A DNA stretch of 7,319 nucleotides from Fimbriimonadales bacterium. Its GTDB lineage: Bacteria > Armatimonadota > Fimbriimonadia > Fimbriimonadales > ATM1. The DNA lies in the NCBI GenBank assembly GCA_025922995.1, contig JAICGT010000056.1, positions 1-7,319 of the forward strand. The letters are read 5' to 3'. The position numbers and the translations under genes are program-made. Positions 1 through 5,905 of this stretch are shown here, piece after piece (position 1 is the stretch's first letter; every line of letters starts with the position of its first letter). The notes below the pieces were generated by a model, which made no database searches, had not been told where the DNA came from, and saw only the letters and a program-made list of their open reading frames with translations.

Positions 1-573
1 CCGGTTCGGCGACGGTTGGTAGATTCGGCGCACCTCGAAAAACCAATGGAAGGGTTTACAACGCTCATCGCCGGAGGCTCTCAGGGCGCACGTGCTCTGA
101 ACGACGCGGCGCTCGAGGCGGCCGATTCTCTGAGCGGAGATGTGATCCATATCACTGGCCCAAAGCTCTTTCAAGAAGTGCAGGATGTGTCTAAACCGCC
201 GAACTACAAACATGTACCGTTCCTGGGAGAGGATGATATGGCAGATGCTCTCCGGTCAGCGGGCCTTGCGGTTGTTCGCGCGGGCAGCGGCACGATCGCC
301 GAATTGGCGCTCTTTCGTGTTCCTGCGATCTTTGTCCCGTTGCCGACTTCGTTTGCCAATCATCAATTGCACAACGCGCGCGAGATCGAGCGAATTGGCG
401 GAGGCTCGGTTCTGGAGCAGGATAGACTAACTCCGGAGCGGCTCGCCGAAGAATGGCGGTCGTGGCGCGACGACGAGCCGCGCCGCGCCAAAGCGTCAGC
501 AGCGCTGAGCGGTTGGGCAAAGCCCAACGCGGCACACGCTGTCCTTGAAGTCGTAAAAGGAGCAGCGGCTTGA
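1..573 (+). CDS. murG: MurG, UDP-GlcNAc:lipid I GlcNAc transferase (3' part only)
   Basis: MurG is the membrane-associated GT-B glycosyltransferase that adds GlcNAc from UDP-GlcNAc to lipid I, giving lipid II. The reading frame is open from base 1, so the start and roughly the first half of the protein lie upstream; 190 residues remain. The visible part opens with PVRRR, matching the family's NPVR segment between the two domains. It continues with the GGSQGARALN nucleotide-sugar loop (residues 25-34), the donor-binding segment RAGSGTIAEL (93-102, with the conserved Glu at 101) and the HQLHNA motif (121-126) that contacts UDP-GlcNAc in known structures. The TTG at base 16 is not the true start, because homology continues upstream of it. 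The stop overlaps the TTG start of murC-ddl. Identification is firm; the gene is truncated by the window edge, not broken. Confidence 0.96.
   Translation, partial: PVRRRLVDSAHLEKPMEGFTTLIAGGSQGARALNDAALEAADSLSGDVIHITGPKLFQEVQDVSKPPNYKHVPFLGEDDMADALRSAGLAVVRAGSGTIAELALFRVPAIFVPLPTSFANHQLHNAREIERIGGGSVLEQDRLTPERLAEEWRSWRDDEPRRAKASAALSGWAKPNAAHAVLEVVKGAAA
555..562 (+). promoter_or_regulatory. Shine-Dalgarno site for murC-ddl
   Basis: AAAAGGAG lies at the end of murG, with seven bases between it and the TTG at 570. This strong site is the main reason for accepting a TTG start that overlaps the murG stop by the shared TTGA. Confidence 0.8.
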
Positions 574-2834
574 GGACGCGCGCGGAAACAAAGAAGTGGT
601 TCGGTAATCACGACCTCCCTGACGGAACAGTACACCTCATAGGCATCGGCGGTGCTGGCATGAGCGCCATCGCAAGAATCTTGCTCAGCAGCGGGCGGCG
701 CGTAACGGGTTCTGACTCCGTGGCATCGGAAACGGTTCACGACCTACGGAATCGTGGCGCGACTATTTTTGTCGGCCAATCCGCAGAAAACGTCGACGAC
801 GCGGACATAGTAATTGTCTCGGACGCCGTCGATCTCGGCACTAATCCGGAGTTTATGGAAGCGTGTAAGCGCGGCCTTCAATTGAGAAAAAGGTCGGAAG
901 CGCTCGGTGCGATCCTGATGAATAAAAGGACCATCGCTGTCACAGGATCACACGGTAAAAGTACGACAACCGCAATTCTTGGGCAAATCCTGATCGAAGC
1001 GGGCCTCGATCCGCTCGTCATTGTCGGCGCAGACGTTCCGGTATTCGACCATAACGTGCGCTTCGGCAGCGGCGAAATCGCTGTCGTCGAAGCGTGCGAA
1101 GCGTACGGAGGAATCGAAGACCTTCGGCCCGAATCGGTGCTCCTCGTTAATCTAGAGCCGGAGCACATGGACTTTCATGAAACTTGGGAGAATCTCCGTG
1201 ATATGTTGGTCGACGTGGCGGGCCGGGCGTGCGGTCAAACCAAGCTGGTTTATTGCGGACCGGACAGCGGATCTCGAGAAGTCGCGGCTCAAGTGGAGAA
1301 TGCTGTCCCCTATGATTATTCACCGCTCTTGGACCCCAAAAAAATGCGCATTCCAGGAGACCTCAACCGGTTGAACGCCTCCGGTGCGATGGCTATGGCA
1401 GTAGCGTTGGGCGTGGATCAATCGACAGCGGCGAACGCCGCGCAAAACGCTTATCCCTGTGATAGGCGACTGCAATTTATTGGAGAAGAATTCGGAATCA
1501 CAGTATACGATGACTACGCTCATCACCCGACTGAGATTCGGTCGTCGATTCAGGCCCTTCGTTCACGCCACCCGCGCGCGCGATTGATTATCGCATATCA
1601 GCCGCACCTTTACACGCGAACGCAGAAGCATTTGGACGAATTCGCTCCGGCCTTGTCCGGAGCTGATTTGGTCGTCCTCACGGACATATATCCTGCCCGA
1701 GAGAATCCGATTCCAGGTATTTCCTCGGCGCTCATTGTCGAGCGACTAGAGGCCCAGGGTGTGGCTTGCGGCTACGTTCCGTCTCGACACTTATTGCCTC
1801 GGTTCGTCGCTTCGATCGCAACGAAAGGCGACATCGTCGTGGGAATGGGAGCGGGCACAATCGAATTCTTTGCTGCAGGCTTTCTCCAGGAATTGAAACG
1901 CCGAAAAGAACTCCGAATTTGCGTGATGCTTGGTGGCGAGTCGGTTGAAAGGGAAGTTTCCATTTGCAGCGGCACGATGGCTGCCGATGCGTTGAGATCA
2001 AAGGGTTATCAGGTAACCACACTCGATCCGACCGAAGCTCTGCTATCGTCTGGAGATGTCAGCTCGCTCATCGGAGCCGAAAGGCCGGACCTGGTGTTTC
2101 TTGCCCTTCACGGCACCGGAGCCGAAGACGGCAGAATCCAGGGCCTGCTCGACATGTTGCACCTTCCGTTTACAGGGTCGGGCTTGCGGGCGAGCGCGCT
2201 GGCAATGGACAAGGCAGCGACGAAGAGGCTGTTGGAAAACGCCGGGATCCCTACACCGAGCGGCATCGTTATTCGCGCCGGCGACGACTTGCCGGAGATC
2301 CGCACGCCCTGTGTCGTAAAACCCAACGCCCAAGGGTCAACGATCGGACTGACCTTCGTAGAGAGTTCCGGGCAGTTACCGGATGCGATTTCAAAGGCGC
2401 TTAAATACGACACGGAGGCTTTGATTGAGGAGCACGTTGAGGGCATTGAAATCAGCGTGCCGGTGCTCTGCGACGAAGCCTTGCCCGTTGTAGAGATTTG
2501 TCCTGCAAGCGGAAGCTACGACTACGCGGCTAAGTACACAGTCGGCGCAACCGATGAAATCGTACCTGCGCGAATCCCTGAGGAAATCACAAAGATCGCC
2601 CAAGATTACGCATTACGAGCGCACAAAGCCATTGGTGCTGAAGACTTCAGTAGAACTGACATGATCGTGTCGGGTGACAAAGTCGTAGTTCTAGAAATTA
2701 ACACGTTGCCCGGCCTTACCGAAACATCTTTAATACCCAACTCTGCTGCAGCAGCCGGGATTTGCTACCCGGATTTATGTGAGCGAATTCTTCTCAGTGC
2801 AATGGGGCGTTATGGCATCAAAAAAGAGGGCTAA
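570..2834 (+). CDS. murC-ddl: MurC-Ddl fusion: UDP-MurNAc:L-Ala ligase / D-Ala-D-Ala ligase
   Basis: This cytoplasmic bifunctional protein (754 aa) carries two ATP-dependent peptidoglycan ligases. The MurC half adds L-Ala to UDP-MurNAc. It shows the Rossmann loop GIGGAGMSAIA (25-35), the ATP loop TGSHGKSTTT (125-134, Lys130), EACEAY (174-179), NLEPEHMDFH (194-203), YDDYAHHPTE (313-322), QPHLYTRT (344-351) and DIYPARE (372-378). The Ddl half starts about residue 449 and makes D-Ala-D-Ala. It has GGESVEREVS (455-464), HGTGAEDGRIQG (514-525), TGSGLRASALAMDK (535-548), KPNAQGSTIG (584-593), YDYAAKY (650-656), SRTD (694-697) and LEINTLPG (708-715). By alignment, Glu460, Ser590 and Tyr656 match the Glu-Ser-Tyr triad of E. 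coli DdlB; the Tyr fits D-Ala rather than D-lactate use. Both halves look complete and near usual length. The only joint is a short basic helix, ELKRRKELR. The TTG start has a good ribosome site and is coupled to murG. Chlamydiae have the same domain order. Confidence 0.96.
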   Translation: MRTRAETKKWFGNHDLPDGTVHLIGIGGAGMSAIARILLSSGRRVTGSDSVASETVHDLRNRGATIFVGQSAENVDDADIVIVSDAVDLGTNPEFMEACKRGLQLRKRSEALGAILMNKRTIAVTGSHGKSTTTAILGQILIEAGLDPLVIVGADVPVFDHNVRFGSGEIAVVEACEAYGGIEDLRPESVLLVNLEPEHMDFHETWENLRDMLVDVAGRACGQTKLVYCGPDSGSREVAAQVENAVPYDYSPLLDPKKMRIPGDLNRLNASGAMAMAVALGVDQSTAANAAQNAYPCDRRLQFIGEEFGITVYDDYAHHPTEIRSSIQALRSRHPRARLIIAYQPHLYTRTQKHLDEFAPALSGADLVVLTDIYPARENPIPGISSALIVERLEAQGVACGYVPSRHLLPRFVASIATKGDIVVGMGAGTIEFFAAGFLQELKRRKELRICVMLGGESVEREVSICSGTMAADALRSKGYQVTTLDPTEALLSSGDVSSLIGAERPDLVFLALHGTGAEDGRIQGLLDMLHLPFTGSGLRASALAMDKAATKRLLENAGIPTPSGIVIRAGDDLPEIRTPCVVKPNAQGSTIGLTFVESSGQLPDAISKALKYDTEALIEEHVEGIEISVPVLCDEALPVVEICPASGSYDYAAKYTVGATDEIVPARIPEEITKIAQDYALRAHKAIGAEDFSRTDMIVSGDKVVVLEINTLPGLTETSLIPNSAAAAGICYPDLCERILLSAMGRYGIKKEG

Positions 2835-3534
2835 GAAGAAACCGGCGCGGTCTAAGGCTGTAGAGTGGATGGTCTTTTGGATCGTGACTTTTTTGGCCAC
2901 GCTTGTCGCAGCTCTCTTTGCGAGCCCGCTTACCAACTTGACGACGGTGCGTGTTTCGGGAGCCGCGGCCCATGACCAATCGAGGATTCGGGCAGTGATG
3001 GAAGGCGTCCGCCAGACGCCGGCTTTGGCAATCGATGTCGGCGATATCGAGAGCCGGCTACTGTCCCCGGAGGTCCGCTCGGCTTCCGTCCGCACGAACG
3101 TCTTCGGCCGGGCACGGCTGAAGCTCGAGTATCGAAAGCCGGTTGCCCTTGTGGCCGAAGGCGTCGCCGTAGACGAGATCGGAACCACTTTTCCAATCGG
3201 CGCCAGATTTCCGCCAAACCTGCATATTTCTCGTAAAGTGGAGGATTCCAACACAATCCTCACGATATCCGACCCCTCGCCCATCCGAAGGCTCGCCAGG
3301 CTTGCAAAAAAACTTCAAGTTTTTATGCCAAAACTTACCGGAACACTGGAAATTGACGACAAAGAAGGTCTATTCTTATCTACCGATGGCTTGGTCGTCG
3401 AGTTTGGTGACACTTCTCGCCTGGACAGAAAAGTACAAGTTCTGGCAGATTTGTTCCGGGAGGATCCGCAGAGGGCCGCTAAGGGCGGCAGAATCATCCT
3501 GGTCGATCCAGACAACGCCGTCCATAGCCGCTAG
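2812..3534 (+). CDS. ftsQ: FtsQ/DivIB divisome protein
   Basis: FtsQ (DivIB in Gram-positives) is a bitopic membrane protein that connects early and late divisome parts, usually with FtsB and FtsL. The 240-residue product has a very basic cytoplasmic tail (MASKKRAKKKPARSK), one membrane helix (about 18-37) and a POTRA domain (about 40-110, starting LTNLTTVRVSG). The beta domain includes GLVVEFGDTSRLDRKVQVLADLF (193-215), the usual FtsQ C-terminal pattern, and ends near IILVDPDNAVHSR. The remaining sequence is divergent, as is usual for this family. The ATG at 2812 is preferred: it gives the typical short basic tail and has GGGG at 2804-2807. An in-frame GTG at 2779 would add 11 residues but lacks a clear ribosome site. 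The gene overlaps murC-ddl by 23 bases, suggesting coupling. Confidence 0.88.
   Translation: MASKKRAKKKPARSKAVEWMVFWIVTFLATLVAALFASPLTNLTTVRVSGAAAHDQSRIRAVMEGVRQTPALAIDVGDIESRLLSPEVRSASVRTNVFGRARLKLEYRKPVALVAEGVAVDEIGTTFPIGARFPPNLHISRKVEDSNTILTISDPSPIRRLARLAKKLQVFMPKLTGTLEIDDKEGLFLSTDGLVVEFGDTSRLDRKVQVLADLFREDPQRAAKGGRIILVDPDNAVHSR
3304..3328 (+). repeat. 25-base near-perfect palindrome inside ftsQ
   Basis: The two 12-base arms flank a single central C at 3316, and 11 of 12 positions pair; the exception is A3307 against A3325. The core arms are AAAAACTT and AAGTTTTT. It encodes AKKLQVFM of FtsQ. It also contains a run of seven A and one of five T, and is AT-rich against its surroundings. Function is unknown; chance is possible. 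Confidence 0.6.
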
Positions 3535-3543
3535 GCACTCACA

Positions 3544-4284
3544 ATGGCGAAGCTGACGAATACGACATTTCCGCAGTGGACCGCGCCCGTCAGCGCGATC
3601 GCGCTGGTCTTTGGGTTCCTTATCGCCGCCGCGATGCGGATGCCCGCCGATCCGGCGACAAGTTCTCTGTACGCCATGAGGCCCAGCACTTCGACCCCGC
3701 AACCGATCGGGGCCGGAATCGACGAGCGTGACGCCGAAATTAAAAAACTGAGAGATCAAATTACCGAGCTGCAGGACGCAATGGCCAACCAGTCTAAGCA
3801 AACTGCGGTGCTAAATAGCAATTTGCAAGAAGTGAAGCTCTTTGCCGGTTTAACTGAGGTTTCAGGCCCTGGAATAGAGATTCTTTTGCGAGACAGCAAA
3901 CAAAAAAGTGGCGATGTCGATGTCATTAATCAATACAATGTTCACGACCGTGACGTCCTTGTGGTTGTCAACGATTTATGGATGAGCGGGGCTGAAGCGA
4001 TCTCGGTAAACGGCCATCGATTGGCCAAGAACAGCAATTTCCGCTGCGAGGGACCCGTCATCTACGTCGGCCGGGTTCCGATTGCTTCACCCGTAAGGAT
4101 CAGCGCCATAGGCGACCCGGAGACGTTGTACGGCGCCATGTCCATGCAGGGCCGCTACCTCGACAACATCAAGAAGACCGACCCGTACATGGTCGAAATT
4201 ACCAAGAAAGAGAAGGTCGTATTGCAAGGTTACACCGGCTCGACTGAGCTTAATTTCACAAAGACAGTCGAGGCCAAGCAGTGA
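3544..4284 (+). CDS. DUF881 family membrane-anchored coiled-coil protein (YlxW-like)
   Basis: This 246-residue protein belongs to DUF881, the family of Bacillus subtilis YlxW/YlxX, which sit beside ftsA-ftsZ there too. The family's role is not established. It has a short N-terminus, one membrane helix (about 13-31), a Pro/Thr/Ser stretch (35-58) and a charged coiled coil (about 60-99, DERDAEIKKLRDQITELQDAM and onward). The DUF881 core (about 101-235) shows SGPGIEILLRD (107-117), DVINQYNV (126-133), LVVVNDLWMSGAEAISVNGHRL (139-160) and FRCEGPVIYVG (166-176), then PVRISAIGDPETL (183-195). Topology is probably N-in with the core outside the membrane. It begins 9 bases after ftsQ, with only a weak AGG as ribosome site, and overlaps sbp by GTGA. 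Genetic context suggests a division or envelope role, which is inference. Confidence 0.88.
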   Translation: MAKLTNTTFPQWTAPVSAIALVFGFLIAAAMRMPADPATSSLYAMRPSTSTPQPIGAGIDERDAEIKKLRDQITELQDAMANQSKQTAVLNSNLQEVKLFAGLTEVSGPGIEILLRDSKQKSGDVDVINQYNVHDRDVLVVVNDLWMSGAEAISVNGHRLAKNSNFRCEGPVIYVGRVPIASPVRISAIGDPETLYGAMSMQGRYLDNIKKTDPYMVEITKKEKVVLQGYTGSTELNFTKTVEAKQ

Positions 4285-4661
4285 AATTTGTGCTGCCGAT
4301 CCTTGCATTAATCGCCGGGATTGTTGCCGCTTACTTTGTCAGATTTCCCGCAACTGCGGTGCCACGAGAGTATGTCGGTGTCGCCGCATTAGCGGGCTTT
4401 GATACGCTGTTGGGCGGCATAAGAGCAGGTTTAGAAGCCAGATTTAAAGCTGATTTGTTCGCTACGGGTTTTGTGTTTAACATCCTTCTCGGAATGGGCC
4501 TCGTTTATCTGGGCACTAAGTTAGGAATCGAGGTCTACCTAGCGGCAGTTGTCGCACTCGGTGGAAGGATTTTTGCGAATCTGTCGATCATTCGTCGCCA
4601 TTACTTGGCGCGTTGGGCCGACGCAAGAGAAAAAAGAAATATGGAGGTCAGTCAACTATGA
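4281..4661 (+). CDS. sbp: DUF1290 small basic membrane protein (Sbp)
   Basis: This 126-residue integral membrane protein matches the DUF1290 'small basic protein' family (Sbp of Bacillus subtilis). That family lies next to DUF881 genes in Firmicutes and in Mycobacterium (Rv1823-Rv1825); its molecular function is unknown. Three hydrophobic segments are visible: about 2-20, 59-78 and 82-99. Family hallmarks are GFDTLLGGIRAGLEARF (39-55), the TGFVFNILLGMGLVYLGTKLG stretch (62-82) and GGRIFANLSIIRRHYL (94-109), followed by a basic tail. The GTG start overlaps the DUF881 stop (GTGA), with GAGG at 4270-4273 seven bases upstream. The stop overlaps the ftsA ATG. Codons look somewhat more AT-rich than in ftsZ (several TTT, TTA and GTT), judged by eye. 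Identification is good; role unknown. Confidence 0.9.
   Translation: MKFVLPILALIAGIVAAYFVRFPATAVPREYVGVAALAGFDTLLGGIRAGLEARFKADLFATGFVFNILLGMGLVYLGTKLGIEVYLAAVVALGGRIFANLSIIRRHYLARWADAREKRNMEVSQL
4643..4648 (+). promoter_or_regulatory. Shine-Dalgarno site for ftsA
   Basis: GGAGGT lies nine bases before the ATG at 4658, inside the end of sbp. It decides the ftsA start in favour of 4658 over an in-frame ATG-less extension from GTG... specifically the GTG-type or other start at 4613, which would add 15 basic residues (GRRKRKKKYGG) unlike any FtsA N-terminus. Confidence 0.85.
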
Positions 4662-5890
4662 GTACATTTGCGGCGATCGATATCGGCGCAACCAAAGTCG
4701 CTGTAATCATTGCGGAAATTGACGATTCCGGTGGGCCAAGGCTCGCCGGAATCGGCACCGCGACGAACCGCGGCCTAAGTAAGGGACACGTCGTCGATAC
4801 TGAATCGACCGCGAAAGCCGTCGCGGAGGCAATCCGCAAAGCCGAGTCGATGGCTAGCCGAAAAGTATCGGACCTAACGGTCGCGATATCCGGCGACGCC
4901 ATCCAGAGCTCGCCGAGCAGGGGACTGGTTCCGATCCTGAACCCCGGCCAGACAATCACGCGGGAAGATGTTCACCGCGTCATCAACCACAGCAAGCAAA
5001 CCCCGCTGCCGGAGGATCGCGAACTAATCCTCGCGGTGCCGCGCTCGTATAGGGTCGACGGCAGAAGCGGCGTAGTCAAGCCCGTTGGCATGAGCGGACA
5101 AAGGCTGGAAGCCGAAACCCTGCTCGTAACTGCGCCGACGGTGCAACTCGATGGGTTTACCGAATGCGTACAGCAGGCCGGTTTCGAGGTCGAAAGCTGG
5201 ATGCCGAAAGCGCTTGCCAGCGGGGAAGCGGTAACGAAGCCGGGCGATAGGGAGGCCGGAGTCGCGGTCGTGGACATCGGCGGAGATGCGACCGACGTCG
5301 CTGTCTATCTCGACGGCAGCGTGGTGCATCTGCAAACGCTGCCGGTAGGTTCGCAGCACATCACGAAAGACATTTCCGTGTTGCTGAAGACGTCGATAGC
5401 CGAAGCCGAAAGGCTGAAGCTCGACGCGGGCGCATGCGGCAAGGTCGCCGAAGACGAGGCGGTTTACGTCGAGCAGTCCGGCACGACGCAACGGCGGCCG
5501 TTCGAGCGGCGCGTGCTCGCCGAAATCGTAACGGCACGCGCAAAGGAAATGATTTGCATGGCTCTCGATGCGATCGAAGACGCCGTGCCGTTATCGCGGT
5601 TGCGATCCGGGCTAGTGCTTACCGGTGGCGGATCGCAGCTAACGGGCTTGAGCGAACTCGCGCAAAGCCTTGCGAAAGGAACGCCGGTACGGATCGGTTT
5701 TCCAGAGCCGTTCCCAGGGCTGGGCGATGCGCTCGCCGGACCCGAGTTTGCGACATCAGCAGGACTACTCCGATTCGGAGTGCGCCTGCGTGACCAGGAG
5801 GGAGTCGCCGCAGAAACCGGCGATCTTCGGAAGCTGATCAAAAGCTTCGGATCGATTTTCTCGACCAAAGGCCGAGAGGACGGAAACTAA
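4658..5890 (+). CDS. ftsA: FtsA, actin-like membrane tether of FtsZ
   Basis: FtsA is the actin/Hsp70-fold ATPase that binds the C-terminal peptide of FtsZ and anchors the Z ring to the membrane. The 410-residue product shows the phosphate-1 motif AAIDIGATKVAVIIAEI (5-21), the FtsA-specific 1C subdomain (about 84-160), phosphate-2 VVDIGGDATDVAV (204-216), LPVGSQHITKDISVLLKTSIAEAERLK (228-254) and the adenosine motif SGLVLTGGGSQLTGL (317-331). Near the C-terminus LRKLIKSFGSIFS (390-402) fits the amphipathic membrane-targeting helix, followed by a short polar tail. The phosphate-2 motif departs from the more usual GGGTTD by an Asp and an Ala. Length is normal for the family. The start ATG overlaps the sbp stop (ATGA) and has a strong ribosome site. 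ftsZ follows after 15 bases, the classic order for partners that work together. Confidence 0.96.
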   Translation: MSTFAAIDIGATKVAVIIAEIDDSGGPRLAGIGTATNRGLSKGHVVDTESTAKAVAEAIRKAESMASRKVSDLTVAISGDAIQSSPSRGLVPILNPGQTITREDVHRVINHSKQTPLPEDRELILAVPRSYRVDGRSGVVKPVGMSGQRLEAETLLVTAPTVQLDGFTECVQQAGFEVESWMPKALASGEAVTKPGDREAGVAVVDIGGDATDVAVYLDGSVVHLQTLPVGSQHITKDISVLLKTSIAEAERLKLDAGACGKVAEDEAVYVEQSGTTQRRPFERRVLAEIVTARAKEMICMALDAIEDAVPLSRLRSGLVLTGGGSQLTGLSELAQSLAKGTPVRIGFPEPFPGLGDALAGPEFATSAGLLRFGVRLRDQEGVAAETGDLRKLIKSFGSIFSTKGREDGN

Positions 5891-5895
5891 CACTT

Positions 5896-5900
5896 AGGAG
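5896..5900 (+). promoter_or_regulatory. Shine-Dalgarno site for ftsZ
   Basis: AGGAG, within the wider TTAGGAGTG, lies five bases before the ATG at 5906 in the short ftsA-ftsZ gap. The in-frame GTG at 5900 overlaps this site, so it is an unlikely start. An ATG at 5912 would be 11 bases away and is a weaker alternative. Confidence 0.75.
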
Positions 5901-5905
5901 TGACT

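Noticed and set aside
1338..1344. A seven-A run in the murC part as a programmed frameshift site.
   Set aside because: The frame is CCC AAA AAA ATG, so it is not an X_XXY_YYZ heptamer, and both halves of the gene continue in frame.
1917..1930. A possible internal start (GTG 1923 or ATG 1926) giving free Ddl from the fused gene.
   Set aside because: Both codons fall inside the first Ddl strand (CVMLGG), and no ribosome site is visible upstream.
2779..2811. A GTG start for ftsQ adding 11 residues.
   Set aside because: No clear ribosome site precedes it, and the ATG at 2812 gives a typical short basic N-terminus. It is not fully excluded.
4613..4657. An upstream start for ftsA adding 15 residues.
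   Set aside because: The added residues are a basic tail shadowing the end of sbp; the ATG at 4658 has GGAGGT at good spacing and the usual FtsA N-terminus.
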